A stretch of 64,000 nt of DNA from Hymenobacter lucidus (lineage in GTDB: Bacteria; Bacteroidota; Bacteroidia; Cytophagales; Hymenobacteraceae), in assembly GCF_020447265.1 (NCBI RefSeq), contig NZ_JAJADR010000002.1, forward strand, positions 1 to 64,000. Reading direction: 5' to 3'. Below the pieces are notes generated by a model. The model had not been told where the DNA came from. It saw only the letters and a program-made list of their open reading frames with translations, and made no database searches. Positions 26,152-34,689 of the stretch are shown here, piece after piece. Numbering within the stretch: position 1 is the stretch's first letter; each line of letters begins with the position of its first letter. A program made the translations under genes and the position numbers.

Positions 26152-28197
26152 ATGAACGCAACGGAATCAGAAGAAAGAGAATATCTGGAGGAGATTAAGG
26201 AGAAACTCACGCTCGCCGTCAAGCGCGTGGATGACGCCGTCAGGCAGTTTTCCGACGAGCTCCGGCAGAAAAAGGAGTATATCCACGAGCACCAGTCCGG
26301 CATGGATGACGCCGATATGGTGGCCGCCGGCCAGTCCATCAACCGCATGGCATTTACGGGCGAAGCTGCCGTATCCCGGAAACGCAAGCTGCTCAAGCTG
26401 GCGCAGTCCCCCTATTTTGGCCGTATCGATTTCGTCACGCCCAATAAAGTAGTATCACCGATTTACATCGGCGTGCATTCGTTCTTGGACGAGCGGCAGC
26501 GCCAAAACCTCATCTACGACTGGCGGGCTCCCATTTCCTCCATGTTTTACGACTTTGAGCTGGGGGAAGCCTCCTACTCCACTCCTTCCGGTACCATTCG
26601 GGGCAGCATCGGGCTAAAGCGGCAGTACAAAATCCGGGACGGTCACCTGGAGTTCATGATTGAAAACGGCGTCAACATTCACGACGACGTGCTGCAGCGA
26701 GAGCTGGCCAAATCGTCCGACGACAAGATGAAGAACATCGTCGCGACCATTCAGCGCGACCAGAACGCGGTGATTCGCAATGAAACCGCGCCGGTGATGG
26801 TCATTCAGGGCGTGGCCGGCTCCGGCAAAACGTCGATTGCCCTGCATCGGATTGCGTTCCTGCTGTATCGCTACCGGGAAACTATCGCTGCCAAGGATAT
26901 TCTCATTATTTCGCCCAACAAGGTCTTCGCCGATTACATCTCGAACGTTTTGCCCGAGCTGGGGGAAGAGCACCTGCCCGAGATGGGCATGGAAGAGCTG
27001 GCCGCCGACCTGCTCGAAAACCGCTACCCGTTTCAGACCTTTTTCGAGCAGGTATCGGCCTTGCTGGAGCACCACAACCCGGCCTTTATCGAGCGTATTC
27101 AGTTCAAATCCTCGTTTGAATTCCTGAGCAAGCTAAACCAATACTTGCTCCATATCGAGAATAACTACCTCACTATTACCGATCTGCGGGTTGGCAAAAC
27201 CGTTGTTGCCGCCGCGGTTATTCAGCAGAAGTTCAGGACCTACCACCGGGTTCCGCTGCTGAAACGCTTTGCCCTGGTTGCCAATGACGTCAGGGCCTAC
27301 GTGCGGGATGCTGCCGGCCGCAAGCTGACCGGGCAGGAAAAAGCGACCATCGGGGAAGCCATTCCGCGCATGCTCAAGCTCCACAATGTGCTGGACCTCT
27401 ACCGGGATTTTTACGGCTGGATCGGCCGGCCCGAGCTGCTGAAGCTCGACCACCGCCTAACCCTGGAATACGCGGATGTATTTGCCCTAATTTACCTGCG
27501 GCTCCGCCTAGAGGGTATCACGGCCTATGAGCAGGTCAAGCACCTACTCATAGACGAAATGCAGGATTACACCCCGGTGCAGTACGCCGTGCTGTCGCGC
27601 CTGTTTTTGTGCCGCAAAACCATCCTGGGCGATGTGAGCCAGACAGTGAACCCCTACAGTGCTTCCTCGGCCGAAACCATTGAGCGGGTATTTCCGCAGG
27701 CCGATATAGTCCGGCTCTACCGCAGCTACCGCTCCACGGTTGAGATTACCGCCTTTGCGCAGCGGATTACGCCCAATCCCGACATTATTCCGCTGGAGCG
27801 GCACGGCCCGGAGCCCGTTGTAGCGCGCTTTGGCAGTAAAAGCGAGGAGCTGGCAGCTGTCCGGGAACTGATGACGGCCTTTAAAAGCTCGGCAAATCAT
27901 TCCCTGGGAATCATCTGCAAAACCCAGCGGCAGGCTACTGAGGCCTATGAGGCGCTGCAGGCGCCCGGCGTGCATTTGCTCACGGCCGAGTCCACGACCT
28001 TCAAGGAAGGCATCATCATCACCACTGCCCATCTGGCGAAGGGCCTGGAATTTGATGAGGTCATTGTGCCCTTTGCTTCCGCCCGCACCTACAAAACGGA
28101 GGTCGATAAGAGCATGCTTTATGTTGCCTGTACCCGGGCCATGCACCAGCTCACGCTCACGTATGCCGGGGAGCTTACCGCCTTCTTATCAGCCTGA
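26152..28197 (+). CDS. HelD-like superfamily I helicase/ATPase
   Basis: 681 residues from ATG 26152; an earlier ATG at 26110 adds 14 residues unlike the family start. The N-terminal region is a charged helical hairpin (LEEIKEKLTLAVKRVDDAV...) typical of HelD. Walker A is GVAGSGKTSIALHR near residue 222, a Walker B-like segment is LIDEMQDYTPVQ, and the C-terminal UvrD-like part has TTAHLAKGLEFDEVIVP and YVACTRAMHQL. HelD proteins use ATP to release stalled or post-termination RNA polymerase; some protect against rifampicin. The gene stands alone and converges with the permease gene 29 nt downstream. The subgroup cannot be fixed by eye. Confidence 0.9.
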   Translation: MNATESEEREYLEEIKEKLTLAVKRVDDAVRQFSDELRQKKEYIHEHQSGMDDADMVAAGQSINRMAFTGEAAVSRKRKLLKLAQSPYFGRIDFVTPNKVVSPIYIGVHSFLDERQRQNLIYDWRAPISSMFYDFELGEASYSTPSGTIRGSIGLKRQYKIRDGHLEFMIENGVNIHDDVLQRELAKSSDDKMKNIVATIQRDQNAVIRNETAPVMVIQGVAGSGKTSIALHRIAFLLYRYRETIAAKDILIISPNKVFADYISNVLPELGEEHLPEMGMEELAADLLENRYPFQTFFEQVSALLEHHNPAFIERIQFKSSFEFLSKLNQYLLHIENNYLTITDLRVGKTVVAAAVIQQKFRTYHRVPLLKRFALVANDVRAYVRDAAGRKLTGQEKATIGEAIPRMLKLHNVLDLYRDFYGWIGRPELLKLDHRLTLEYADVFALIYLRLRLEGITAYEQVKHLLIDEMQDYTPVQYAVLSRLFLCRKTILGDVSQTVNPYSASSAETIERVFPQADIVRLYRSYRSTVEITAFAQRITPNPDIIPLERHGPEPVVARFGSKSEELAAVRELMTAFKSSANHSLGIICKTQRQATEAYEALQAPGVHLLTAESTTFKEGIIITTAHLAKGLEFDEVIVPFASARTYKTEVDKSMLYVACTRAMHQLTLTYAGELTAFLSA

Positions 28198-28226
28198 GGC
28201 ATACGGGGCCGGCTCAGTGTAAAAAG

Positions 28227-31200
28227 TCATTTTTCCAGCGTCACATTTCGTTCATTGTCCTCGGGCTGCAAATCAATCAGCAGCCGGTTTGGGTCGAGGC
28301 CAGCCTGACTAGGCTGCCGGGGTACCGTAACGGTAATAGTTTGCTTGCCGGAGCGGATGCGGTGCCGGCGCAGGTACAGCGGCGTGCCGGCCGGCTGCCC
28401 CGGCACGCGGGGCGCCATAACACCGACGTCGACCCAGTCGTGCATGGGTATTTCGTGCTTGATGCCGGCGCTGTCCAGCACCACCTTGTGGGCCTTTATC
28501 CGGAGCGTTACCTGCCATTGGCCAGCCTTGGTTGGGGTGGCCGTAGCTTGCTCGGTTTTGAGTTCCCAGTAGGTATTGACCTCAACCAAATCGTGGAGCA
28601 GATACTGCAGGGAATCCGGGGTTTCGGCTTGCAGCTCGCGGTACAGGTCCAGGGTGGTGGCCAGGGGCGCGGCCGGCAGCCGGTGCCGCTCCAGCAGGCG
28701 GCGCAGCGCCCGGTTGACCCGCGCCTCGCCGATGTACTCGCTCAGGGCATACAACGCAAAAGGCCCGCGCCGGTAAGCCAGGTACGGGTCGAGGCCCCGC
28801 AGCAGCGGCTCTCCCCGGCGAATGGCCGGGTACGGATGCGGCTGGTGCATGAAGCTCAGTAACCGTCGGCGCTGCTCCGGCCCCCGGCTGTGCTCCACCG
28901 CCTTTATTCCATAGTACCAGGCCAAACTCTCAGACATTACCGGGGCTCCTTCTACCCGGGCATAAGGCACCGTCCACTGGTGGGCCATTTCGTGGGCCAC
29001 TACCGCGTAGGGCAGGTCCAGGCTACCTTCTTCTTCCTTGGGTTGCCACAACGTGAAGCCCTCCGGGTGCGTGATGCTGCTGGCTTCGGCGTGCAGACCC
29101 GTGCCATTGCCGGCCACCTCGATGATGTTGAGGTAGCTATGCCGGTAAGGACCAAATTGCCGGGTGTAGTAAGCCAGCGAGGCTTTGATACTGCGAACCA
29201 TGCGGCTCAGGTGCGCCGTGTGGGCCGGGTGATGAAAGATATGAATAGCGACGCGGCACCCCGCTCCGGCCGACGAATCCTGCCACTGGGCTTCGTGTAC
29301 GGCGTAGGCAGCCGAGAAAAAAGCCCACTCGCCTCCAATGAAGCCATCGGACACGTAGTGAAAATAGCGGCGGCCACCGGCGGCCCAGGTCCGGCGCAGC
29401 GCCCCGGGGGCTATTGCCACCTGATTTTGGGCCGTGCCCACCACCGCATCAAACGATACTCCAGCACCACGGGGCTGCCGTACGGCCACGTCGTAGACAG
29501 AGGGCATAAGTGGGCGCGGGGCCAGGCCGTGCGTGCGCCGGTCGCCGGTGCTGCTCAGCTCCCGGCTTGGTTGGTAGCCGATTGTGGGCAGCCAGCTGTT
29601 GGAAAAGGAAGTTCCATTGGCTACTACTGAAGTACCGGCTCCACTCTCACGGAAGCCACGGGACTCGACGTGGGCCCGGAAGATGAGCTGCAGCGAGTCG
29701 CCGGGCTGCAGCGGCTGTGGCAGAGTGTAGATGTGGTGGCCCAGCGCGGCGTCGGTGAGCACGCGGGTAGCCGGCCGGTCAAACCGCAGGTCAACTCTGG
29801 CTTCGCTGTCGGGGTCGGTGGCCAGGTGAATGGAGTCGATGGCCACGGCCGTGCGGTTCACGAGGCAGTAGGTGCCCCGCACCGCCACGGCGCGCCGCTC
29901 GGGGTAGATTTCGACGCGCAGCTTCACGTCCGTCAGTTGGGGTTGCGGGGTGGCCGCGTAGCGGGCGTAGCGCTGCTCGTAGGTTGCCTGCCGCTGCTTT
30001 AGCTGGGCGGCGGTGCGGTAAGGGTGCAGCACATTGGTATTGTAAAAGATAAACCCGCCCAGGATAAGAATACCGCTCAGCGCCACTGCGGCTACCACGG
30101 CCGTGGTACGCTTGAAGCGCCTCCGCGCCACCTGCAGCCGGGCGCCGGGGCCCTGCTCCCGGCCGCGCACCCAGAACAGGCGGGCTACCACAGCCAGCAG
30201 CAGGGCCCAGGCAACCCAGTAGAGCTTAAACCACAGCCACGGCCCAAGAGCAGGACCGAAGCCGCGCATATCGGAGTAAGACCAGCCCGGGCCGGCACCG
30301 TAAATGAGCAGGTTGTGCTCGATGCCAAATAAGCTGGCCAGGGCAATGAAAACGAAGGCCAGAATAGCCACCAGATGGCCAACGTACTTTTGGTCTACCA
30401 CTACGTGCACAGCCAGGGCAAGCAGGGCAAAGAGCAGGTAGTCGGTCAGCTGTAACCCGAATAGCACTTTCAAATAGAGTCCGGGCTCCACGTGGTAATA
30501 GCCCTGGATAGCCTGCGCGGCCATTCCGGCCGTGGCCAGCAACCCCAGAAACAAAACCAGCAGCAGAGCCAGGGCCAGGAACTTGCCCAGCAAGGGCGCC
30601 CATTCCGAGCCGGGTAGGGCACTGGAAATCTCACCCAGCCGCGCATCCCGCTCCCGCCACACCAGCTCCCCGGCAAAATACACGATGAGGAAGGGAATAA
30701 TGACCCAGCGGCTGAGCTCATCGGCCAGCGAGCCAGTGAGCTCAGCCAGCACGAGCGCCGTAGTGGGCACCAGCGCCACGCCGTTGACCTGCATTTGATC
30801 GAGCACCACGGGCACACTCAGCAAGGGAATGCCAACCAGCAGCACCAGTCCGGCCCAGCTCGTGGCCAGGGCCCGGAACGAGTCCCAGGCCACAGCCAGT
30901 ATCTGCTGGGCGTGAGTAGCCATACCAAACGGACGGGAGCCCCAGGCACCAGCAAGGGTCAGGTTCGGCGCCACACTGTGGTTATTGTTTTTGCGCGGTG
31001 CAGCCATTGCCCCACCGTCAGTAGCGCTCTGCTGAGCTTCTCGCCGCCGAGCGAAAAACTGCCTGACGCGCTTCCACCCACCCCGATCGGGGCGGTGGGC
31101 GAAACGAAAGCCCCGGTACGTGAGGGCAAGCGCCAGCAACGCCAGACCGAGCCACAGCAGGCGGTTGGAAAGGATGGCACCTTCCAGGGCCAGCAGGCGT

Positions 31201-31886
31201 CGGTTCTGCTCGATTGGGGTCCACGAATGGGCCATATCTTCGACGACAAAGCGGATGCCGATAGGGTCCAGAAGCGTACCCAGACTGCTCTTGAACAGCA
31301 GCAGCGAGGCGACGAAGAACCCCATAAAAACCAGCAGAAAGCTGCCGAAATAGCCGGCCATGGGCCGCCCGCTGCGCAAGGCCAATCCGAACTGAATGGC
31401 GGTGGCGACCAAGGCATTGGGCAGGGAAATAAAGGCGTAGGCGGTCAGAAAGGCCGCCGGCCGGAACGGACCCAGCAAGGCGGCATCCACGCCGGGCAAA
31501 TAAATACTCAGCAGGATACCCGCCTGCACGGCCAGCAGCAGCAGCGCGTTAAGGGCAAAGGCCGCCAGGAAGCGTCCGGCCAGGTAGCTGCCCTTGCTCA
31601 CCGGGGTGGTATAGGTTAGCGGGTGCATACCCGTGGCCACATCCCGCGCGGCAGCCTCGCCGGCAATGGCGGCGGCCATCACCAGCCAGATTAGGGAGCC
31701 AAAAACGGTGGTTTTGGCAACGGCAAACGGCGAGTTGACAAAAAAGTCGGCGTACAGCATCTCGGACAATGAGCCGTCCCGGCCCATCAGGAAATCGAGG
31801 GCGAGCAGGATAACGACAAACAGCCAGGGCCAGGGCCGACGTATCTGGTAGGCAAACTCAAAGCGGAAAATCGTCCAGAGCTTCAT
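28227..31886 (-). CDS. ABC-2-type permease fused to an M1-family metallopeptidase
   Basis: 1219 residues. The N-terminal half has about twelve hydrophobic segments in two blocks (roughly 20-275 and 350-640), as in ABC-2 permeases. The C-terminal half is a gluzincin peptidase with HEMAHQW near residue 965 and the third zinc-ligand glutamate in MSESLAWYYG. The domain should face the periplasm if topology follows relatives. The start overlaps the ATPase stop as ATGA, so the two are translated together and form one exporter. Such permease/M1 fusions recur in Bacteroidota but the substrate is not known; export and trimming of peptides is a guess. Confidence 0.93.
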   Translation of the reverse strand: MKLWTIFRFEFAYQIRRPWPWLFVVILLALDFLMGRDGSLSEMLYADFFVNSPFAVAKTTVFGSLIWLVMAAAIAGEAAARDVATGMHPLTYTTPVSKGSYLAGRFLAAFALNALLLLAVQAGILLSIYLPGVDAALLGPFRPAAFLTAYAFISLPNALVATAIQFGLALRSGRPMAGYFGSFLLVFMGFFVASLLLFKSSLGTLLDPIGIRFVVEDMAHSWTPIEQNRRLLALEGAILSNRLLWLGLALLALALTYRGFRFAHRPDRGGWKRVRQFFARRREAQQSATDGGAMAAPRKNNNHSVAPNLTLAGAWGSRPFGMATHAQQILAVAWDSFRALATSWAGLVLLVGIPLLSVPVVLDQMQVNGVALVPTTALVLAELTGSLADELSRWVIIPFLIVYFAGELVWRERDARLGEISSALPGSEWAPLLGKFLALALLLVLFLGLLATAGMAAQAIQGYYHVEPGLYLKVLFGLQLTDYLLFALLALAVHVVVDQKYVGHLVAILAFVFIALASLFGIEHNLLIYGAGPGWSYSDMRGFGPALGPWLWFKLYWVAWALLLAVVARLFWVRGREQGPGARLQVARRRFKRTTAVVAAVALSGILILGGFIFYNTNVLHPYRTAAQLKQRQATYEQRYARYAATPQPQLTDVKLRVEIYPERRAVAVRGTYCLVNRTAVAIDSIHLATDPDSEARVDLRFDRPATRVLTDAALGHHIYTLPQPLQPGDSLQLIFRAHVESRGFRESGAGTSVVANGTSFSNSWLPTIGYQPSRELSSTGDRRTHGLAPRPLMPSVYDVAVRQPRGAGVSFDAVVGTAQNQVAIAPGALRRTWAAGGRRYFHYVSDGFIGGEWAFFSAAYAVHEAQWQDSSAGAGCRVAIHIFHHPAHTAHLSRMVRSIKASLAYYTRQFGPYRHSYLNIIEVAGNGTGLHAEASSITHPEGFTLWQPKEEEGSLDLPYAVVAHEMAHQWTVPYARVEGAPVMSESLAWYYGIKAVEHSRGPEQRRRLLSFMHQPHPYPAIRRGEPLLRGLDPYLAYRRGPFALYALSEYIGEARVNRALRRLLERHRLPAAPLATTLDLYRELQAETPDSLQYLLHDLVEVNTYWELKTEQATATPTKAGQWQVTLRIKAHKVVLDSAGIKHEIPMHDWVDVGVMAPRVPGQPAGTPLYLRRHRIRSGKQTITVTVPRQPSQAGLDPNRLLIDLQPEDNERNVTLEK

Positions 31887-32794
31887 ATCCGTGCCGCTTG
31901 CTCCGGTTGCGCAACTGCGGGCCCGTAATGGCCGGCCATGGTGCTGAAATACACATCCTCCAGATCGGCCTCCACCGCTTCAAATCCGGGGTCGGGCGCC
32001 TGCTCACTGTAGACGTGTACGAGCGTGCGCCCACTCAGCAGCCTAGTGGAAATGACGCGGTGTTCCTGCTCCAGCCGGGGTAAAGCAGTCTTATCTATCA
32101 GGCGGCGCCAGATGCGGCCCTGCAGGTCGGCCACGGCCCGGAGTGGCTCGGCTTCAAGCAGTATTTGTCCCTGGTTGATAATGGCCATGCGGGTACACAG
32201 CTCGGCTACGTCCTGCACAATGTGGGTGGAGAGCAGCACCACGCTATTCTCGCCCAACTCGCTGAGCAGATTCAAGAAACGCACCCGCTCGGCTGGATCC
32301 AGCCCCGCCGTGGGTTCGTCTACAATCAGCAGCCGGGGCTGGCCCAGCAGCGCCACGGCTACCCCAAAGCGCTGGCGCATGCCCCCGGAAAAGCCGCCCA
32401 ATTGCTGCCGGCGCACGTCCCACAGGTTGGTTTGCCGAAGCAGCCCTTCCACGACCTGCTGGCGGGCACGCCGGCCGGTGATGCCCTTCAGGATGGCAAA
32501 GTAATTCAGCATATCCTCGGCCCTGGCCTTAGGATACACCCCGAACTCCTGCGGCAGGTAGCCCAGAGTCTGGCGCACGGCATCCGGCTGCTGGAGCACG
32601 TCGAGTTCCCCGAGCTGAATGCTGCCGCTGTCTGGCTCCTGTAGGGTGGCCAGGGTGCGCATGAGCGTAGACTTGCCGGCACCGTTGGGCCCGAGCAGGC
32701 CGTACATGCCCGCCGGAACGGTAAGGGTAATGTCCTTCAGGGCCTGCACGCCGTTGGCATAGCGCTTGGAGACGTGGCGAATCCGTAATTCCAT
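31883..32794 (-). CDS. ABC transporter ATP-binding protein
   Basis: 303 residues with Walker A GPNGAGKST (near 36), Q-loop LPQEFGVYP, signature FSGGMRQR, Walker B LLIVDEPTAGLDP and the H-loop STHIVQD. The C-terminal extension is typical of ABC-2-type (CcmA/NatA-like) ATPases. It overlaps the permease/peptidase gene by 4 nt and powers that transporter. The ATG at 32794 gives the usual N-terminus (MELRIRHVSKRY). Confidence 0.96.
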   Translation of the reverse strand: MELRIRHVSKRYANGVQALKDITLTVPAGMYGLLGPNGAGKSTLMRTLATLQEPDSGSIQLGELDVLQQPDAVRQTLGYLPQEFGVYPKARAEDMLNYFAILKGITGRRARQQVVEGLLRQTNLWDVRRQQLGGFSGGMRQRFGVAVALLGQPRLLIVDEPTAGLDPAERVRFLNLLSELGENSVVLLSTHIVQDVAELCTRMAIINQGQILLEAEPLRAVADLQGRIWRRLIDKTALPRLEQEHRVISTRLLSGRTLVHVYSEQAPDPGFEAVEADLEDVYFSTMAGHYGPAVAQPEQAARI

Positions 32795-32962
32795 TCCGGT
32801 TCAGGTAGTGAGTAAGAGAGAAATAGAAGGTTGCGCCAGCGTAGCGCCCCAAAACTGCGGCAGGATTGCTGAGCCACCGCCGGCACGGGCCAGCACCCAG
32901 CACTTGGGTTCAGAATGCGGCTTTGCCTGGTATTTGCAGGCTGCTACTGACCGGAGCAGTTG

Positions 32963-34207
32963 TTACTTAAAGCTGAATAGCAGCGGAAACAGAAAGGTTA
33001 CGATACTGGTCCAGAAGCAATACACGGGCAGGAAAGTGGCAATAGCCTTGCCGACGTAGGCGGTGTCGGCCTGGCGGAATAGCACGCGGAAGAGCTGCGC
33101 CGTTACCAGCAACAGGTGCAGCAGCATCAGCACATTGCCGCCCAAAACAGCCGCCCGGTTGGACGTAATTCCCCATTCGGCAATTCGGAACACGATGGCC
33201 GACAGAGCAATGCTGTTTACCACAATGGTCACGGCCGACAGCAGCAAAAGCACCCACAGCTCCGCCCGGCTTTTGGTAGCCTGGGACGTTTCGGCAATGG
33301 AAAAGAAAATGATGGCCATTACGCCAATCAGCAACCCATTGAAGAGCAGCAGAAACTCCCGGTCGTTGTAGGGGTCTTTGCCGGAATATACCATGGCTGC
33401 CAGGTAAATAATCAGCATGACTAATACCAGGGGGCTGAAGATTTTGGCAATGACCGGCGACACTCTGCCTACCAGCTGCGGATTAGTTTGAGTGAGGAAG
33501 GTAGCCGCAATGGGGGCGGCGGGCAGCCCAAACGTCACCACATAGTCGACGTAGAATTTTTCAATCCGGAACCCAATCAGGGAAAACAGCCCGATGGTAA
33601 GCCCGGTCATGATGCCGCCCGCCAGCAGAATCAGCGCGGTCATGACGACCAAGTCGCCGTTGTAGCGCAAAAAGTCCAGCCGCTTGTCCACGTTGTTGCG
33701 CGCCTCGCCCACGAAAGCAAAGCCTAGTATCGACCACAGAAATAAGAGCAGATGCAGGCACGCTAAAATCAAGGTGTCGCTGTTCTCGGCCAGCGGCAGC
33801 GAATTGATGTACACCGCTCCCAGCAGAATTGCCCCAACGACAAGCGCTGTTTTGCCTTTGTCCAGGTTATTCTTCCAGGCAAAAAAGGCGGTCAGCATCG
33901 GGAACAGGATGAAGCCTATGTTGCGCGGATAGAAGACGTTTTCGTCCAGTGCCAGCAACATTGGCAGCTTAGCAATGCCGCCCGCCAGCAGCGAAGCCAG
34001 CAGCACAAACAGCAAGTCTTTGCCGCTGCCCCAGGAAATATCCTGGCCGGCAAAGCTGAGCCGCTCCTTCCAATACCCGGCCAGTACCTGGTTTCCCAGC
34101 TCGGGGTACAACGCATTGAACGCGCGCTTAAACGTGCGCTTGTCGGCCTGGTACAACCGCTCCAGTTGCCGGGGGTCGTTGAGATGGGCTAAGATTTCGT
34201 CTTTCAT
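32963..34207 (-). CDS. DUF4153-family integral membrane protein
   Basis: 414 residues from ATG 34207 (MKDEILAHLND). A longer reading from 34354 would start upstream of the best promoter and inside an inverted repeat, so it is unlikely. After a short charged N-terminus there are roughly 11-12 transmembrane segments. Stretches such as NDREFLLLFNGLLIGVMAII resemble DUF4153 as I know it. Its function is not known; some relatives sit beside two-component systems, which is not the case here. Transcription appears to start from its own promoter near 34324. Confidence 0.8.
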   Translation of the reverse strand: MKDEILAHLNDPRQLERLYQADKRTFKRAFNALYPELGNQVLAGYWKERLSFAGQDISWGSGKDLLFVLLASLLAGGIAKLPMLLALDENVFYPRNIGFILFPMLTAFFAWKNNLDKGKTALVVGAILLGAVYINSLPLAENSDTLILACLHLLLFLWSILGFAFVGEARNNVDKRLDFLRYNGDLVVMTALILLAGGIMTGLTIGLFSLIGFRIEKFYVDYVVTFGLPAAPIAATFLTQTNPQLVGRVSPVIAKIFSPLVLVMLIIYLAAMVYSGKDPYNDREFLLLFNGLLIGVMAIIFFSIAETSQATKSRAELWVLLLLSAVTIVVNSIALSAIVFRIAEWGITSNRAAVLGGNVLMLLHLLLVTAQLFRVLFRQADTAYVGKAIATFLPVYCFWTSIVTFLFPLLFSFK

Positions 34208-34280
34208 CGCGCAGAGAAGTAAAGAAGAAGGATGAATGGGCTTGCCAAAGGCCAGTATGGTGCAGTTGGTGTACCTCAGC

Positions 34281-34311
34281 GGGCGGGCTCGGCAGCAGCC
34301 GAAGCCCGCCC
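34281..34311 (-). promoter_or_regulatory. GC-rich hairpin at the 5' end of the DUF4153 leader
   Basis: GGGCGGGCT-CGGC / GCCG-A-AGCCCGCCC forms a 9-bp plus 4-bp stem with one bulged base and a tetraloop. It starts just after the predicted transcription start near 34318. It may stabilise the transcript or control initiation; there is no T-run to make it a terminator. Confidence 0.5.
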
Positions 34312-34323
34312 GGCGAAGCATTG

Positions 34324-34358
34324 GCAAGGTAAATAAAAGAACTTTGAGTTTCAAAGTT
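34324..34358 (-). promoter_or_regulatory. Candidate promoter overlapped by an 8-bp inverted repeat
   Basis: On the minus strand TTTG (34355-34352), a 20-nt spacer and TACCTTGC (34331-34324) fit a Bacteroidota promoter. The perfect inverted repeat AACTTTGA-gtt-TCAAAGTT (34340-34358) covers the -33 element, the arrangement expected of a repressor operator. No regulator is encoded next to it. Confidence 0.45.
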
Positions 34359-34574
34359 AAGACACCCGATTATTCTCCTGCCTTGCCCTTTTGGGCAAAC
34401 AAGCTGCTTTCTGCTCTCAATTCTCAAGGGGTGAAAGGCCGTAATATTGCCCGATTGACACCTTTAATAGTGAATGGCCAAGCATAGGTAACAGCGGAAA
34501 ATATAGTATCCAGAGATGCTACCACCGGCCCTTACTGGGGTACCGCTTCCCAGATTTGGGGGCGGCAGCTACAG

Positions 34575-34630
34575 CGTAGCGGTCCGCCAAGACCGTCCAC
34601 TGAAGCGGACGGTCTTGGCGGACCGCTACG
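34575..34630. repeat. Perfect 24-bp palindrome with 8-nt loop (REP-like)
   Basis: The arm 34575-34598 (CGTAGCGGTCCGCCAAGACC...) is the exact reverse complement of 34607-34630, with loop ACTGAAGC. It lies 60 nt after the stop of the NHL/TIG gene. No T-run follows, so it looks more like a dispersed REP/MITE-type palindrome than a standard terminator, though it could still end transcription or protect mRNA ends. Confidence 0.85.
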
Positions 34631-34689
34631 AGTTTTGCGCCTGACTTGCAGCAACAGACCCGCACCAACGGCGGGATGCGGCTTTATTT

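Larger units (their letters stand above)
34208..34689. other. Intergenic region with promoter, hairpins and a palindromic repeat
   Basis: This 482-bp spacer contains a leftward promoter overlapped by an inverted repeat, a GC-rich hairpin in the leader and a perfect 24-bp palindrome near the end of the NHL gene. There is no credible ORF. Confidence 0.6.
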
